Part shown: in pieces, positions 35,154 through 47,329 of the stretch
How positions within the stretch are numbered: the stretch's first letter is position 1
How the letters are laid out: each line of letters opens with the position of its first letter
Source of the DNA: Actinomyces massiliensis 4401292
GTDB lineage: Bacteria > Actinomycetota > Actinomycetes > Actinomycetales > Actinomycetaceae
DNA: 64,000 bases
Direction of reading: 5' to 3'
NCBI RefSeq assembly: GCF_000269805.1
Contig: NZ_JH711483.1
Location: 368,022 to 432,021, forward strand
The notes under the pieces: generated by a model
Told to the model about the DNA's origin: nothing
The model's database searches: none
What the model saw: the letters and a program-made list of their open reading frames with translations, nothing else
Made by a program: the position numbers and the translations under genes

Positions 35154-35475
35154 CTCTGTCGGTGTCCACGTGGTCTGCGTGGTGGGGGTGGTGGGTGTTG
35201 CACACTCGCGCGTGCTCTGTGTCGGTGGAAACTGCGGAGTCATGCGGGACAGCAATGTCAGTAGCGGTCACGGTTCCGCTCCCATGTGCAACACCGACGA
35301 CAACCACGCCCCACACCGAGATCGGTCCACTTCCGGCTCGAGATCGGTCCAGGTCAGCCCGGCCAACCCGACGTCGAGGCACGCATGACAAGCTCGAGGG
35401 CGAAGGCCGCGTGCCGCACCTCAGAACCATTGGCGAGCAGCAGGTCCGCAGTAGCGCAACCGATCTCGGTGCGGA
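35154..35475. repeat. long intergenic repeat element, copy 2
   Basis: About 322 bp are about 95 % identical to 7165-7488 and in the same orientation. The 11-bp inverted repeat is conserved exactly at 35194-35204 and 35285-35295; the two inverted ACCGATCTCGG motifs recur at 35314-35348. Context is also the same: between two minus-strand genes, here downstream of a GNAT gene and upstream of a regulator. High conservation between non-coding copies 28 kb apart points to recent transposition/duplication or to selection on the sequence. Confidence 0.75.
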
Positions 35476-35540
35476 GTACGACCGATCTCGGCGCGGAACC
35501 GGACCGATCTCGAGCCGGGTTACGACCGATCTCGGGGTGG
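35459..35540 (+). repeat. 22-bp-period repeat array, four units, at GNAT 3' end
   Basis: ACCGATCTCG begins at 35459, 35481, 35503 and 35525, again with an exact 22-bp step. The first unit is the end of the long element; the array stops 17 bp past the GNAT stop codon. The copy at 7472 has two units at the matching place, so unit number differs between loci. Confidence 0.75.
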
Positions 35541-35556
35541 TCGCTGTCGTCGCAGG

Positions 35557-36222
35557 TTACCGGTGGTCGTTGGCAGGGCGGGTCATGGCCCAGTAGGCCG
35601 ACGGCAGCGGCGGAGCATCGAGCACGGCGACCTGCTCGAAGCCCAGGCGCTCGTAGAGGCGCCGTGAGCCGGGGCTGGTGGACTCCAGATGAGCGGGCAC
35701 GCCATCGGCGTCCACCCTCTCCAGACCGTGACGCAGCAGGGCGCTGCCGGTGCCCGTACCCCTGGCCTCGGGGGCGACGGCGATCATGTACAGGTACCAG
35801 TGCGGAGTCGGCGGGCGGTGGGCCTCGCACGTGCGGTTGTTGAGCAGGCACAGCTCCCACGCGCCTCCAAGCAGCCCGAGGTCCAGCCCGGGCGGCAGCG
35901 CGCCAGCGAGTCCGAGCGGTCCCGCGACGTCGTGGGCCTCGCCGTCGGTGCCCGGGGCGTCCCACAGGGTGACGCCGAGAAGACGACCCGAGCCGTCGAC
36001 GGCGGCATCGACCCGGGCGCTCGCACGTACCGCCTCATCCTCGCTCAGGTAGTGCGAGGCCAGCTCGATGCGGTGGAGGTGGTCGAGGGCCGCGCGCGGG
36101 TCGGGGGCCGCGGCGACGATGACGCTCATGATCGGGTCGGGGAGGAAGGCGTCGGTGAGCAGGTCGGCGACGGCGCCCAGATCATCGGGGCCGGCAGCGC
36201 GGATCATGGGCGTGTTCACCAT
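35557..36222 (-). CDS. GNAT family N-acetyltransferase
   Basis: The 221-residue protein shows the acetyl-CoA-binding motif A, MIAVAPEARGTGTGSALLRH near residues 146-165, preceded by the beta-4 stretch HWYLY and followed by LESTSPGSRRLYERLGFEQV. It should transfer an acetyl group to a small molecule or protein amine, but the acceptor is unknown. It stands alone with a 151-bp gap to rsgA on the same strand. Confidence 0.85.
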   Translation of the reverse strand: MVNTPMIRAAGPDDLGAVADLLTDAFLPDPIMSVIVAAAPDPRAALDHLHRIELASHYLSEDEAVRASARVDAAVDGSGRLLGVTLWDAPGTDGEAHDVAGPLGLAGALPPGLDLGLLGGAWELCLLNNRTCEAHRPPTPHWYLYMIAVAPEARGTGTGSALLRHGLERVDADGVPAHLESTSPGSRRLYERLGFEQVAVLDAPPLPSAYWAMTRPANDHR

Positions 36223-36373
36223 TGCAGTATTTCCTCAGTTCCTCTCGCGCCGGCCGGACCGGTCGGGGCGGCCGGACCGGCGCCACTGTTCCACGGATGG
36301 TGCGCGGGAGCGAATCGGCCCGACGGCCCCGCGCCCGGCATCGGTAGGCCCTTCAGCGGATTGCAGTACCGCC

Positions 36374-37597
36374 TCAGCGCCGGTGCCCGAGCTGGATCGT
36401 GGGGTCCTCGGCCTCCAGGGAGGGCGCCAGCAGCCTGCGGAAGGAGTCCACTCGCGCACGGCGAGCGGTCCGGGCGGCGTCGGAATCACCAGCGGTCCGC
36501 GGCTGCTCCACCGTATCGGCATCGGCGGCGACAGTATCAACTCTCTCGGCCCTGCCGTCCGTCTCACCCGACTCACCCGGCTGACCGCTGTCGGCCCCGC
36601 CTGCCGCCCATTCGTCCAGGGCGCACTCGAGAACACCCGCCTCGTGCGTGCAGCCGCGCGGGCACTCCTTCGCGACCTCGGCCAGATCCGGGAAGCCGCG
36701 CAGGACGTCGGCCGAGCTCACGTGCGCGACCCCGAAGGAGCGCACCCCGGGGGTGTCGATCACCCAGCCGCCGCCCGGAAGCTCCAGGGCCTGGAGGCTG
36801 GTGGACGTGTGGCGCCCTCGGCCGGTGACCGCGTTGACGCGGCCGATGGCCCGGTCCGCCCCGGGCACGAGGGCGTTGATGAGTGTCGACTTGCCGACCC
36901 CCGAGTGCCCCACGAATACGCTCGTTCGTCCCGAAATCGCCTTGCGCACGGTCTCGACGCCACGACCGGGCGCATGCGAGACATCCTCGCGATCAGAGGG
37001 ATCCAGGTTGGGATCCAGGCGGGTCGTCACCGAGGGCACGCCGAGCGGCTCGTAGAGGGCGAGCAGGTCGGCGGCGTCGGCCAGGTCGGACTTGGTCAGC
37101 ACCAGCAGCGGCTCCATGCCGGCGTCGTAGGCGGCCACGAGATAGCGGTCGATCATGCGCGGTCGCGGAGCGGGGTCGGCCACCGCGACGACGATGACGA
37201 GCAGGTCGGCGTTGGCCACGACCGGCTTCTGCGAGCCCGCGGCGTCTCCGTCCTCGGCGGAGCGGCGCAGCAGTGTGCGGCGCTCCTCGACGCGCACCAT
37301 GCGGGCCCGCGTGTCCCTGCGGCCGGAGATGTCCCCGACGAGTCCGACCCGGTCCCCGACGACGACCCGGCCCCGTCCCAGCTCACGCGCCTTCATGGCC
37401 GTGATGTCTCCGGTCCCGTCCTCGGTGAGGGAGGGGTCCGCCAGGCGGATGCGGTAGTGCCCGCGGTCGATGCGGATCACCGTGCCGATGACTGCGTCGT
37501 TATGGGCGGGGCGCTGCTTGGTGCGCGGACGCGAGCCGCGGCCGGGCCGCACCCGTACGCGCGGGTCGTCAGTGCCGATATCGCGCCGGCGCGTCAC
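36374..37597 (-). CDS. rsgA: ribosome small subunit-dependent GTPase RsgA
   Basis: RsgA is a circularly permuted GTPase that checks late 30S maturation. The 407-residue chain has an N-terminal OB-type domain (GTVIRIDRGHYRIRL near 36), then permuted G motifs: LTKSD (G4), GHSGVGKSTLIN (G1) and IDTPGVRSFG (G3), followed by the zinc site CPRGCTH with the later Cys in GVLECAL. GTG 37597 overlaps the aroA stop as GTGA. The C-terminal tail after residue 330 has a low-complexity Glu/Ala/Thr insert. Confidence 0.93.
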   Translation of the reverse strand: MTRRRDIGTDDPRVRVRPGRGSRPRTKQRPAHNDAVIGTVIRIDRGHYRIRLADPSLTEDGTGDITAMKARELGRGRVVVGDRVGLVGDISGRRDTRARMVRVEERRTLLRRSAEDGDAAGSQKPVVANADLLVIVVAVADPAPRPRMIDRYLVAAYDAGMEPLLVLTKSDLADAADLLALYEPLGVPSVTTRLDPNLDPSDREDVSHAPGRGVETVRKAISGRTSVFVGHSGVGKSTLINALVPGADRAIGRVNAVTGRGRHTSTSLQALELPGGGWVIDTPGVRSFGVAHVSSADVLRGFPDLAEVAKECPRGCTHEAGVLECALDEWAAGGADSGQPGESGETDGRAERVDTVAADADTVEQPRTAGDSDAARTARRARVDSFRRLLAPSLEAEDPTIQLGHRR

Positions 37598-39073
37598 CGC
37601 GGGACGCCGCTCTGATCCAGCCCCCGGCTCGGCTCCCGACCCAGCAGGCCCGCCCAGAGAGCGGGGAAGTCCGGAAGGGTCTTGGAGGTGCATTCGACGT
37701 CGTCGAGCTCGGTTCCGGGCACGCCGAGGCCGATGAGGGCGGCGAAGGCGGCGATGCGGTGGTCGGCGTAGGAGCGCAGGAGCGCCGGATGCAGCCGATC
37801 GCCCGCCGGCAGGGCGTCGATCATCAGGCCGTCGTCGGTCTGCCGGGCGATGCCGCCCACTCGGGTGATCTCGGTGACCAGGGCCGCTAGACGATCGGTT
37901 TCGTGGCCGCGCAGGTGGGCGATGCCGCGCAGACGGCTGGGATGCCCGTGCTCCGAGGCGAGGGCGGCCAGCGCAGCGACCACGGGAGTGAGCTCGCCGA
38001 CGGCGGACAGGTCCGCGTCGATGCCCCGCAGGCTGGAGGCGCCCGCTCCGCGCACCACGAGGGTTCGCACGCCCTCCGGCCCGTCGCGCAGCTCGACGTC
38101 GCCGCCCAGGCGCGGCAGCAGCTCGCGCCAGGCGTCGCCGGCCTGGGTCGTGGGCGCGGGCCAGCCGGGGAGGCGCACCTCGCCGCCGGCGATGAGCGCC
38201 GCGGCCAGGAAGGGACCGGCGTTGGACAGGTCCGGCTCGATGCCCGCCCGCCCGCCGGCGGGACGCCCCGGGCGGACGGTCCAGGTGCGCTCCCTTACGG
38301 CGGCCGTGGCAGAATCGGCGGAGCCGTCCGGTTCCCCGGGCATCTCGGGTTCCTCGACGACAATGCCGCGTTCACGCAGGCTGGCGACGGTCATGGTTAC
38401 GTGCGGCAGGGACGTGACGGGTCCGACGGCGGTCACGGCGAGTCCGCCGGGCAGCAGTGGACCGATCAGCAGCAGGGCGGACAGGAACTGGGAGGAGGCG
38501 GAGGCGTCCACGCTCACCCGGTGCGGCCGTTCGGGCCGGGCGGGGTCCGCCGGTCGGCGGAGGGCGCCGTTACCGGGGCCTACGCGCACGGGCAGGCGGC
38601 CGGGCTCGCCCAGGCAGGTCACCTCGGCGCCCAGTTCCGTCAGGGCGTCCAGCAGCGGGCCGAGGGGGCGCAGGCGCGCGGCCCGATCGCCGTCGAAGAC
38701 GACGGGAGCGTCCGCGATCGCGGCCAGCGGCGGGACGAAGCGCATGACGGTGCCGGCCAGGCCGACGTCTATGCGCCCGGCCCCGTCGGGACCGGTCTCC
38801 ACATGCGCGGGCAGCGGGACGGGGCGGGCGCGCAGGCGGGTCGGGTCCCCGTCGATCTCCTCGAAACGGGCCCCGAGCGCGGTCAGGGCCGTCAGCATGA
38901 GATCGGTGTCGCGCGAGCGCAGAACCCCGGTGAGCGTCGTCGGAGCCTCGGCCACCGCGGCCAGCACGAGGGCGCGGGCCGTCAGCGACTTCGAGCCCGG
39001 CAGGGCGACGGTCGCGTCGAGGGGGCCGCGGGCGGGCGGTGCGGGCCAGGGCTCGCGAGCGGACAGAGCGGGG

Positions 39074-39084
<11 letters not shown>
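37594..39084 (-). CDS. aroA: 3-phosphoshikimate 1-carboxyvinyltransferase (EPSP synthase)
   Basis: AroA makes EPSP from shikimate-3-phosphate and PEP in aromatic amino-acid synthesis. The 496-residue protein has [18 protein letters not shown] near residue 30, [20 protein letters not shown] near 125-145 (usual LGNAGT replaced by VGLAGT), and [20 protein letters not shown] near 405. A conserved [10 protein letters not shown] lies near 450. It overlaps icd by 11 nt and rsgA by 4 nt. Slight expansion over the usual 430 comes from Gly/Ala-rich loops. Confidence 0.93.
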
Positions 39085-41293
<2,209 letters not shown>

Positions 41294-41472
41294 GCGCATG
41301 TCCTTCACTGGTGGCCGCTGGTGGCAGCTGGTGGCATTGTGATGGGGCAACCCTAACGAGTGAGCTCTGTCCTAAGGAGGGGCGCCCACTGGAGGAGACG
41401 AGCGATGCTGCTCTCTTGCGTCTTTGCTCTCGTCTCTGCTCGGCTGCTCGGCTGCTCGGCTGCTCTGCCGCT

Positions 41473-41982
41473 CTACGCCGTCTTCCTCCGGGGGCGACTG
41501 GCGTGCCCCGCGGCCCAGGCCGCGGCGATGGCCTTCCGCTGTTTCTCGCGGTTCGCGACCCGCCAGGTCAAGGACGGGCGGCCCTCGCGATCGACGGCGG
41601 CCAGCAGGAGTCCGGCGCCGACCGCACCGCCGCGGGCCAGTCCGGACAGAGCTGCTTTGCGCGCCTCCTTGCCCTTGACCGCCCACACCGGGTTGTTGAC
41701 CAGGGTCAGGGGGATGTTGAGCCCCGCCAGCACGGCTGCGCAGGTGCGCGGGGCGCGACTCGTCGCCAGCCCCAGGCCGGCTGCGACGCTCACCGCGCCG
41801 CAGGCCCGGGTCAGCATGCGGGCGTCCGAGGTGAGCACCGGCGGCAGTCCGACCTTCTCCAGCAGTGGCGAGACCTTCTCGAAACGCTCCACGTGGCGCG
41901 CGGGACGGGTCAGGGCATCGACTCCGTCCAGGACGAAGGACGCGGCGAGCATCGGGCGGGCGAAGGCGCGCAGAACGTTCAT
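41473..41982 (-). CDS. DoxX family membrane protein
   Basis: The product of about 169 residues has four hydrophobic helices and begins MNVLRAFARPMLAASFVLDG, a typical DoxX/DoxD start, followed by ARMLTRACGAVSVAAGLGLA. The role is unknown in most bacteria; some members assist redox enzymes. ATG 41982 is chosen for its GGATGGAG site; ATG 42000 is possible. Between this gene and icd (41294-41472) there is no gene but a short run of TGCTCGGC-type tandem repeats near 41436-41466. Confidence 0.75.
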   Translation of the reverse strand: MNVLRAFARPMLAASFVLDGVDALTRPARHVERFEKVSPLLEKVGLPPVLTSDARMLTRACGAVSVAAGLGLATSRAPRTCAAVLAGLNIPLTLVNNPVWAVKGKEARKAALSGLARGGAVGAGLLLAAVDREGRPSLTWRVANREKQRKAIAAAWAAGHASRPRRKTA

Positions 41983-42069
41983 GGCTCCATCCTGACCCAC
42001 GGGAGCGCCCGCGGCCAGGTTCTCGCCGCATGTCTTGCGATCCGCAATGGGGAGTCGCCCGTTCTCGAT

Positions 42070-42822
42070 TCAGCGGCTCGTTCTGAGGCCGCTTGATGTG
42101 AATTGGCTTCCCGTCCACGCCAGGTCGGCGTCGCCCTTGCCGGTGGAGCACAGATGGCACTTCCGGTCATCACTGATCTCCTGATTGACCCATTCGAGAT
42201 GGGCCATTCCCTCTGAGGTCGTGATCGACGCGATGATTCCGGCTTCTGCTCCGGAGTCGATATCGCGAAGACCGATACTGCCCGCCAAGGAGAGGGAATC
42301 CGTATAAGCCGCGATGTCCGTGTGGAAGAGGTCCTTGCCCTCGCGATGGCATTCGAGCGGCACCAGGGTCAGGGGGCCCGTGCTCGTGTTCATGATGGTG
42401 GCCGGGTGGCGGACGTAGGCGAATGCTGTTGTGCCGGTGGAGTCCTGGGCCGAGGCGTATCCGTCTGTGAATGACGCCGTCGTGCCGCCATCGGCGATGC
42501 AGCCCTTGGGGAGGGGGAGACTCGCGTTTCTCAGGTCCGGGGAATCGGGGACGTCCAGTGTCGGCGGATCGAGTGCCTCTGCGGTGGTCGGGGCCGTCGT
42601 GGGGGAGACGGAGGGGCGCGGGCTGCCGGAGTCGCTACCGTTGGCGTCTCCGGTTGCGGCGTCCGAGGGATCCTGAGCGGCTGCTGACTCCTTCGACCCC
42701 TTGGTCGTCCCCGGGTCGTCGGTGGTGCTGCGGTCGCCCGTGATCAGCGAGCAGGAGCTGATGAGCGCGAGTGCGGCGATGACGCTGGTGGTGGATAGGA
42801 GGCGCTGAGAAATGTAGTGCAT
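42070..42822 (-). CDS. predicted lipoprotein, unknown function
   Basis: The 250-residue protein has a signal peptide with lipobox ISSC near residue 24 (LSTTSVIAALALISSC), then a 70-residue Ser/Thr/Asp/Pro-rich linker. The C-terminal domain of about 150 residues carries four Cys (GCIADGG, LECHREG, KCHLCSTG) and was not recognised. It follows the frameshifted kinase on the same strand after 95 bp and may be its partner or target in the cell envelope; that is inference. Confidence 0.7.
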   Translation of the reverse strand: MHYISQRLLSTTSVIAALALISSCSLITGDRSTTDDPGTTKGSKESAAAQDPSDAATGDANGSDSGSPRPSVSPTTAPTTAEALDPPTLDVPDSPDLRNASLPLPKGCIADGGTTASFTDGYASAQDSTGTTAFAYVRHPATIMNTSTGPLTLVPLECHREGKDLFHTDIAAYTDSLSLAGSIGLRDIDSGAEAGIIASITTSEGMAHLEWVNQEISDDRKCHLCSTGKGDADLAWTGSQFTSSGLRTSR

Positions 42823-42917
42823 GTCGGGATCGGATCCTCACGTGGGGGCGCGGGCGGCGGTGAGACGAGCGATGATCTGGCTGACCTGTATGTCGCTATA
42901 TGTCGCTCCGATGGCTT

Positions 42918-44590
42918 TCAGTGATTCGCGAAGTTGATGGAGTCTACTTTGTCTGAATCTTTTTCCAGGATGATTATTGGACTGGAGCAGCTCGCCTGAC
43001 ACGAGAGATCTACTCGGCATGCGAACTGGTCGGCGTCCACTTGGATTCCCGCCGCTGCGGCGTCGGTGCTGTTCATGCAGGTGCTGACGGTGTAGCCGGC
43101 GGATGCGCTGCTGACGATGTTATCGCGTGTCGACTGATAGCCGGGGGTCGGTGAGGAGTTCTCCAACTGCTGGCGCGATTGCGGGGTCGTCAGGCGCCAT
43201 ACGCTCGCCTCATCGGCCTGCGTGAGCGAATCGATGAATGTTCGTGTGACGGTGGTCTTGACGGTGGTCTTGTCGTCCGCTCCGTTGGTGCCGGCGGCGG
43301 TCGGCTCGTCGCTCGCGCTCGGTGCGGTGGGAGCCGGCTGCTGCGAGGCGGACGTCGGCGCGTCATCGGCTTCGTTCGCCGTGGTGTCTCGGTTTCCGTG
43401 GTCGGACAGCCGGGTGTAGGCGAAGACTCCGATGGCGCCGGCGAGCACCAGAATGCATACCATCGCCGCGACGATCGCTATCACCGTACCCGGGCGCCTG
43501 GATGGCGATGCCGGAGCGGGGCTCCCCATGGGGCCGGGATGCCCGGGAAGTCCGGGACGCCCGGGATACCCGGGGTGCCCGGGGTATGCGGGCGCGGCGC
43601 TCGACGGGTGCGGCCAGATGGCCGGATGCGATGCGGCGAGGGTTTCGGCGCTCTCCGGATTCTGAGGATTGTCCTGCGGGTTGTGAATCGCGGGCGCGCC
43701 CGACGTCTCGGGCGTGCAGGGGGACGATTCCAGGGCGGGCGCTGCGGGGATTCCCGTGAGTGCGTGTGCGAGGTGATCCAGATTCTGTTTCGCCTCGCCG
43801 ATCTGGGGACGCGCATCCGGATTCTTGTCCAGCATCGTGCTGAGGAGATCCCAGAGCGGGTCGGGAATTCCGGTGGGACGTATGGGGATGGTTTGAGCGT
43901 GGGCTGCGATGACGTAATTGTAGGGTCCGTTGAACGGGGTGACCCCACAGGCCATCTCGTACAGTACGATTCCCAGCGAGTATACATCCATGGCGGGGGA
44001 GGACCTGTATCCTCCGTTGACTTCCGGGGCCATGTACAAGGGGGTTCCCGCTCCCGCCGCTGTGCGGGTGGCCGATGTCGAGTCGCATATGGATGCGATG
44101 CCGAAGTCCGCGATCTTCGGTGTGCTCGGGGATGTGGAGGAGTCGATGAGAACATTCTCCGGCTTGATATCCCTGTGGATTATTCCCGCATTGTGCACGG
44201 CCATGATTCCGGAGGCCATGTGGGAGCCTATCCGGGCGACTTCGTGCGGGGGCAGAGATCCCTGGGATCGGATGATGTCTCGAAGGCTTCGCCGTCGGCG
44301 TAGTCCATGACCAGGCCGAGCGTATTCCTCTCCACGACGATGTCGTGCACTTCGATGACATTGGGGTCTGAAGCCTTTTTCAGGGCGGTCCACTCTTTGA
44401 GGAAGGCGTCTATGACGCTGCTCTCGGTGGTGATGACAGTGTGCAGGATCTTGAATGCGAGAGGCTGCGGGGAGTCTTTCGCACGGCCTTTCCATACCTC
44501 CCCCTGTGCTCCCGAACCTATCTGCTCCTCCAGCACATAGCTGTTGCCGAGATGCCGAGGCGATGGAGTCGATGATGGAGTTTCCGTCAT
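42918..44590 (-). pseudogene. membrane Ser/Thr protein kinase (PknB-like) with frameshift
   Basis: The N-lobe lies in one frame from ATG 44590 (EEQIGSGAQGEVWKG, AFKIL) and the rest in another: GIIHRDIKPENVLID, KIADFGIASIC, LYMAPEVNGGYRSSP, then a Pro/Gly-rich linker, one membrane helix (VIAIVAAMVCILVLAGAIGV) and an extracytoplasmic domain. The switch falls at about 44288-44290: restoring one base would read DYADGESLRDIIRSQG. All catalytic motifs are intact on both sides, so the lesion is recent, a sequencing error, or reversible. The intact form would be about 556 residues, signalling across the membrane. Confidence 0.8.
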
Positions 44591-45202
44591 AAGAGTTTGC
44601 CTGATTCTGCGGGGAGTGGGGCGGAGAGGGCGGGAGACGTGAAGAAGCCGGAATAATTCAGAAGAAGTTATGGGGGAGGTTGGGTGAACCGATATAGCGA
44701 GACTACCAGAGCCGGACGGGGCGGCGGCCGGTCCGCCTGGGGCGGGTGCGGTGCGCGCGACGAGGTCGGACGTAATGCGGCTAGTGACTGCTGACGACTG
44801 CTCGTGACTGCTTGTAGCTGCTTGTGGTTGCTCGCGCCGGCGTCGCCCGATCGCTATTGCGCGAGGCGATCGTGAGGCCAGGCGGTCGCGATGGGGTCTG
44901 ATTCTGGGACGGGAATGAAACCGGCTTGCGCTCCTGTTGACCAGCACGTGACTGCGAAACCGTCGAGCAGACCGTCGCCTCCGGCGCCGCCGCGCCGTGC
45001 GGGCTCTCCATCGCGCGCCCCGTCGCGCGCCCACGCGCCGGCTGGAGGGCCGCGGGGCAGGGGAGATCGTTCGGTGCGTCCGGGGAGTCATTCCTCCGGC
45101 GGCGGGGAATGCGGGCCCGGCCGTCTGGACGCGCCGAACGTTTCCAATGCTCGCAGCGGTGCGGCTGGCACCTGCGAGTGCCCGGGGGCGCTAGGCTCGT
45201 GG
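44591..45202. other. gap between kinase and sigma factor genes
   Basis: About 600 bp without a convincing gene on either strand. It should hold both divergent promoters. Near 44781-44838 an imperfect run of GACTGCT/TGCTTGT units is present. A long plus-strand frame upstream of 45203 is open but lacks coding-like composition. Confidence 0.4.
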
Positions 45203-45910
45203 ATGATGACGGACACCGACGAGCCACGCCCCGACGGCGCTCCTCGCGCCAACGGCGAGGCGGCCACCGACCTTCTCACCGATATCGACCCCGACGGCTC
45301 CGGCAGCCTCGACCGGGCGCCCGAGGACGAGTCCGAGGAGGAGCGCGCTGCGCGCTTCGAGGCCGACGCCCTGCCCTATCTCGACCAGCTCTACGGTGCG
45401 GCCATGCGAATGACGCGCAACCCGGCCGACGCCGAGGACCTGATCCAGGACGCCTACGCCAGAGCCTTCGCCTCCTTCCACCAGTACCGTCCGGGCACGA
45501 ACCTCAAGGCCTGGCTGTATCGGATCCTGACCAATACCTTCATCAACTCCTACCGCAAGAAGCAGCGCGAGCCGCTCCAGTCGGACGCCGACGCGGTCGA
45601 GGACTGGCAGCTGCATCGGGCCGCCTCCCACGACTCCACCGGGCTGCCCAGCGCGGAGAACATCGCTCTGGACGACCTGCCCGACGAGGAGATCAAGGCG
45701 GCCTTCTCCGAGTTGAGCGAGGACCGGCGTCTGGCCGTCTACCTGGCTGATGTCGAGGGCTTCTCCTACAAGGAGATCGCCGAGATCATGGACACGCCCA
45801 TCGGCACCGTCATGTCCCGCCTGCACCGCGGGCGCCGCCAGCTGCGCGAGCTCCTGGCCGATCATGCACGCCAGCTGGGCTACACCACGACCCGGGAGGA
45901 GGGGCGCTGA
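45203..45910 (+). CDS. ECF sigma factor, SigR/SigH type
   Basis: The 235-residue sigma factor has region 2 ([20 protein letters not shown] then [20 protein letters not shown], residues about 75-115) and region 4 ([20 protein letters not shown] then [14 protein letters not shown], about 180-220). The close fit to actinobacterial SigR/SigH, plus a zinc anti-sigma gene directly after it, indicates control of the thiol-oxidative stress regulon. ATG 45203 follows no clear ribosome-binding site; adjacent ATG 45206 is equivalent. Its stop overlaps the next start by 1 nt. Confidence 0.88.
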   Translation: MMTDTDEPRPDGAPRANGEAATDLLTDIDPDGSGSLDRAPEDESEEERAARFEADALPYLDQLYGAAMRMTRNPADAEDLIQDAYARAFASFHQYRPGTNLKAWLYRILTNTFINSYRKKQREPLQSDADAVEDWQLHRAASHDSTGLPSAENIALDDLPDEEIKAAFSELSEDRRLAVYLADVEGFSYKEIAEIMDTPIGTVMSRLHRGRRQLRELLADHARQLGYTTTREEGR

Positions 45911-46272
45911 TGGGCGGATCGCAGGAGAAGGACGAGCCCTGCTCGTGCTCGGAGGCCCGTGAGCACCTGGAGCGCTTCCTCGACCACGAGTGCGACGTCG
46001 ACCTGACCGCTCGCCTGGCCGAGCACGTGGCGACCTGCGAGCACTGCTCGCGCATCGCCGACGCCGAGACCCACCTGCGCGAGATCCTGCGGTCGCGCTG
46101 CGCGGAGCAGGCGCCGCCCGGGCTGCGAGCCCGGGTGCTGGGGAGGCTGTCGGTCATGCGGTCGACGACCTCGGCGGCCTCGGTGACGTCGGTGACCTCG
46201 ATGACGTCGGTGACGACCGCCGACGGCACGACGACGGTGCGCAGCCAGTCCGTCCACTACCGGCGCGGGTGA
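45910..46272 (+). CDS. zinc-binding anti-sigma factor, RsrA-like
   Basis: The 120-residue protein carries the ZAS motif: a Cys-rich start (PCSCSEAREHLERFLDHECD) and HVATCEHCSRI near residue 38, giving the H-x3-C-x2-C set expected to bind zinc and to release the sigma factor when oxidised. It overlaps the sigma gene by one base. After residue 80 the sequence becomes Ser/Thr/Val repeats (TSAASVTSVTSMTSVTT) from a short tandem DNA repeat, which makes the C-terminus atypical and possibly unstable in length. Confidence 0.85.
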   Translation: MGGSQEKDEPCSCSEAREHLERFLDHECDVDLTARLAEHVATCEHCSRIADAETHLREILRSRCAEQAPPGLRARVLGRLSVMRSTTSAASVTSVTSMTSVTTADGTTTVRSQSVHYRRG

Positions 46273-46376
46273 TCGGTGCAACTGGGCGGGCGGGTGGCTC
46301 GCGATCGTCGACGTGTGCGAGAATGAAGGATGTTTCGTGTCCCCTCGTGGGGCGGTCCATCCACGAGGAGGCAGTC

Positions 46377-46451
46377 ATGAGCAAGCGCGGTCGTAAGCGT
46401 CGTGCACGCGCCAAGAGCAGCGCCAACCACGGTAAGCGCCCGAACGCCTGA
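46377..46451 (+). CDS. 50S ribosomal protein bL37 (24 residues)
   Basis: The 24-residue ORF reads MSKRGRKRRARAKSSANHGK then RPNA. It is almost entirely basic and ends in the ANHGKRPNA signature of the tiny actinobacterial ribosomal protein bL37. It binds 23S rRNA. A GAGGAG site lies 7 nt upstream of the ATG. It is shorter than automated gene finders usually accept and is easily missed. Its place after a SigR/RsrA-like pair is also seen in other actinobacteria to my recollection. Confidence 0.85.
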   Translation: MSKRGRKRRARAKSSANHGKRPNA

Positions 46452-46562
46452 GCCGTCGGCGCGCAGCGTCGGCTCTCACAGTCCGATGACGGCGGTGGCC
46501 GATCACCCGTGCGGTGGTCGGCCACCGTGCGCGTCGGGGGTGCGTGTGACAGAATCGGCGGC

Positions 46563-47150
46563 ATGAGGGCCGAGGACGTGCGTTGCGTCGAGGAGTTGAG
46601 TCGGGTGGTGCGCTCCGGGGGCCGAGTCGAGTACCTCCACTTCTGGAAGCCCCGGGCCCGCCCGGACGGGAGCCTGGACGGTTCATGCTTGAGCCAGTGG
46701 TGGCCCTCCCCCTTCGAGGCCGACGGCGAGCGCTTCCCCAGCGCGGAGCACTACATGATGTGGCGCAAGGCCCGGCTTTTCGATGACCGGGGGCGAGCCG
46801 CCGAGATCCTCGCCGAGCCCAGCCCCGCCCGAGCTCGGGTGATCGGGCGCCGGGTCGCCGGCTTCGACCAGGAGATCTGGACGGCGCACCGCTGGGAGAT
46901 CGTTGTGGACGCCTCGCTGGGCAAGTTCGGGTCGGACGCCGCGCTGGGCGACTATCTGCTCGGCACGCGCGATCGGGTGCTGGTGGAGGCCTCCCCGTTG
47001 GACCGGATCTGGGGCATCGGCCTGGCGGCGGACTCGGAGTTCGCCGAGGTGCCCTCCAGATGGCGGGGGCTGAACCTGCTGGGCTTCGCCCTCATGGAGG
47101 CCCGCGCCCGCCTCGTCCCGCCCTCCGCCTCTTCCCGTCGGGATCGGTAG
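46563..47150 (+). CDS. NADAR/YbiA family protein
   Basis: The 195-residue protein has the NADAR pattern: YLHFWKPR, LSQWWPSPFEADGERFPSAE near 46-65, HYMMWRKARLFDD near 66-78 and LGKFGSDAALGDYLLGTRDR near 125-145, ending RGLNLLGFALMEAR. Family members cleave N-glycosidic bonds in ADP-ribose-type or riboflavin-pathway intermediates. ATG 46563 was chosen over 46509 because family similarity starts just after it. A hairpin follows 6 bp after the stop. Confidence 0.85.
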   Translation: MRAEDVRCVEELSRVVRSGGRVEYLHFWKPRARPDGSLDGSCLSQWWPSPFEADGERFPSAEHYMMWRKARLFDDRGRAAEILAEPSPARARVIGRRVAGFDQEIWTAHRWEIVVDASLGKFGSDAALGDYLLGTRDRVLVEASPLDRIWGIGLAADSEFAEVPSRWRGLNLLGFALMEARARLVPPSASSRRDR

Positions 47151-47155
47151 GCGCC

Positions 47156-47184
47156 CTCGTCGGGACCCGCCGGGTGCCGACGAG
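47156..47184 (+). terminator. hairpin after NADAR gene
   Basis: CTCGTCGG at 47156-47163 pairs with CCGACGAG at 47177-47184 across a 13-nt loop. It lies 6 bp past the NADAR stop, has no clear T-run, and ends 4 bp before the duplicated segment. Confidence 0.45.
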
Positions 47185-47187
47185 TGG

Positions 47188-47309
47188 AGGTCGTCCCCGG
47201 TCTGACCCCGCTGTTCAAGGCCGACCCCGACATTCGCGTCTACACCGTCGCCTGATCCATCGAGATCGGCCGGCTCCGCCGTGAGCTCGACCGGCTCCGC
47301 CGCGGGGGG
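47188..47309 (+). repeat. 122-bp exact direct duplicate of 56795-56916
   Basis: The segment is identical to the last 68 bp of the small gene at 56578-56862 plus the 54 bp after its stop, including its GC-rich GAGATCGG/GAGCTCGACCGGCTCC repeats. It carries only the gene fragment ending VYTVA. The copies are in the same orientation, about 9.6 kb apart. The IS110-family element begins directly after this copy. Confidence 0.85.
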
Positions 47310-47329
47310 GGGTGCCCCTATGTGGTGTG

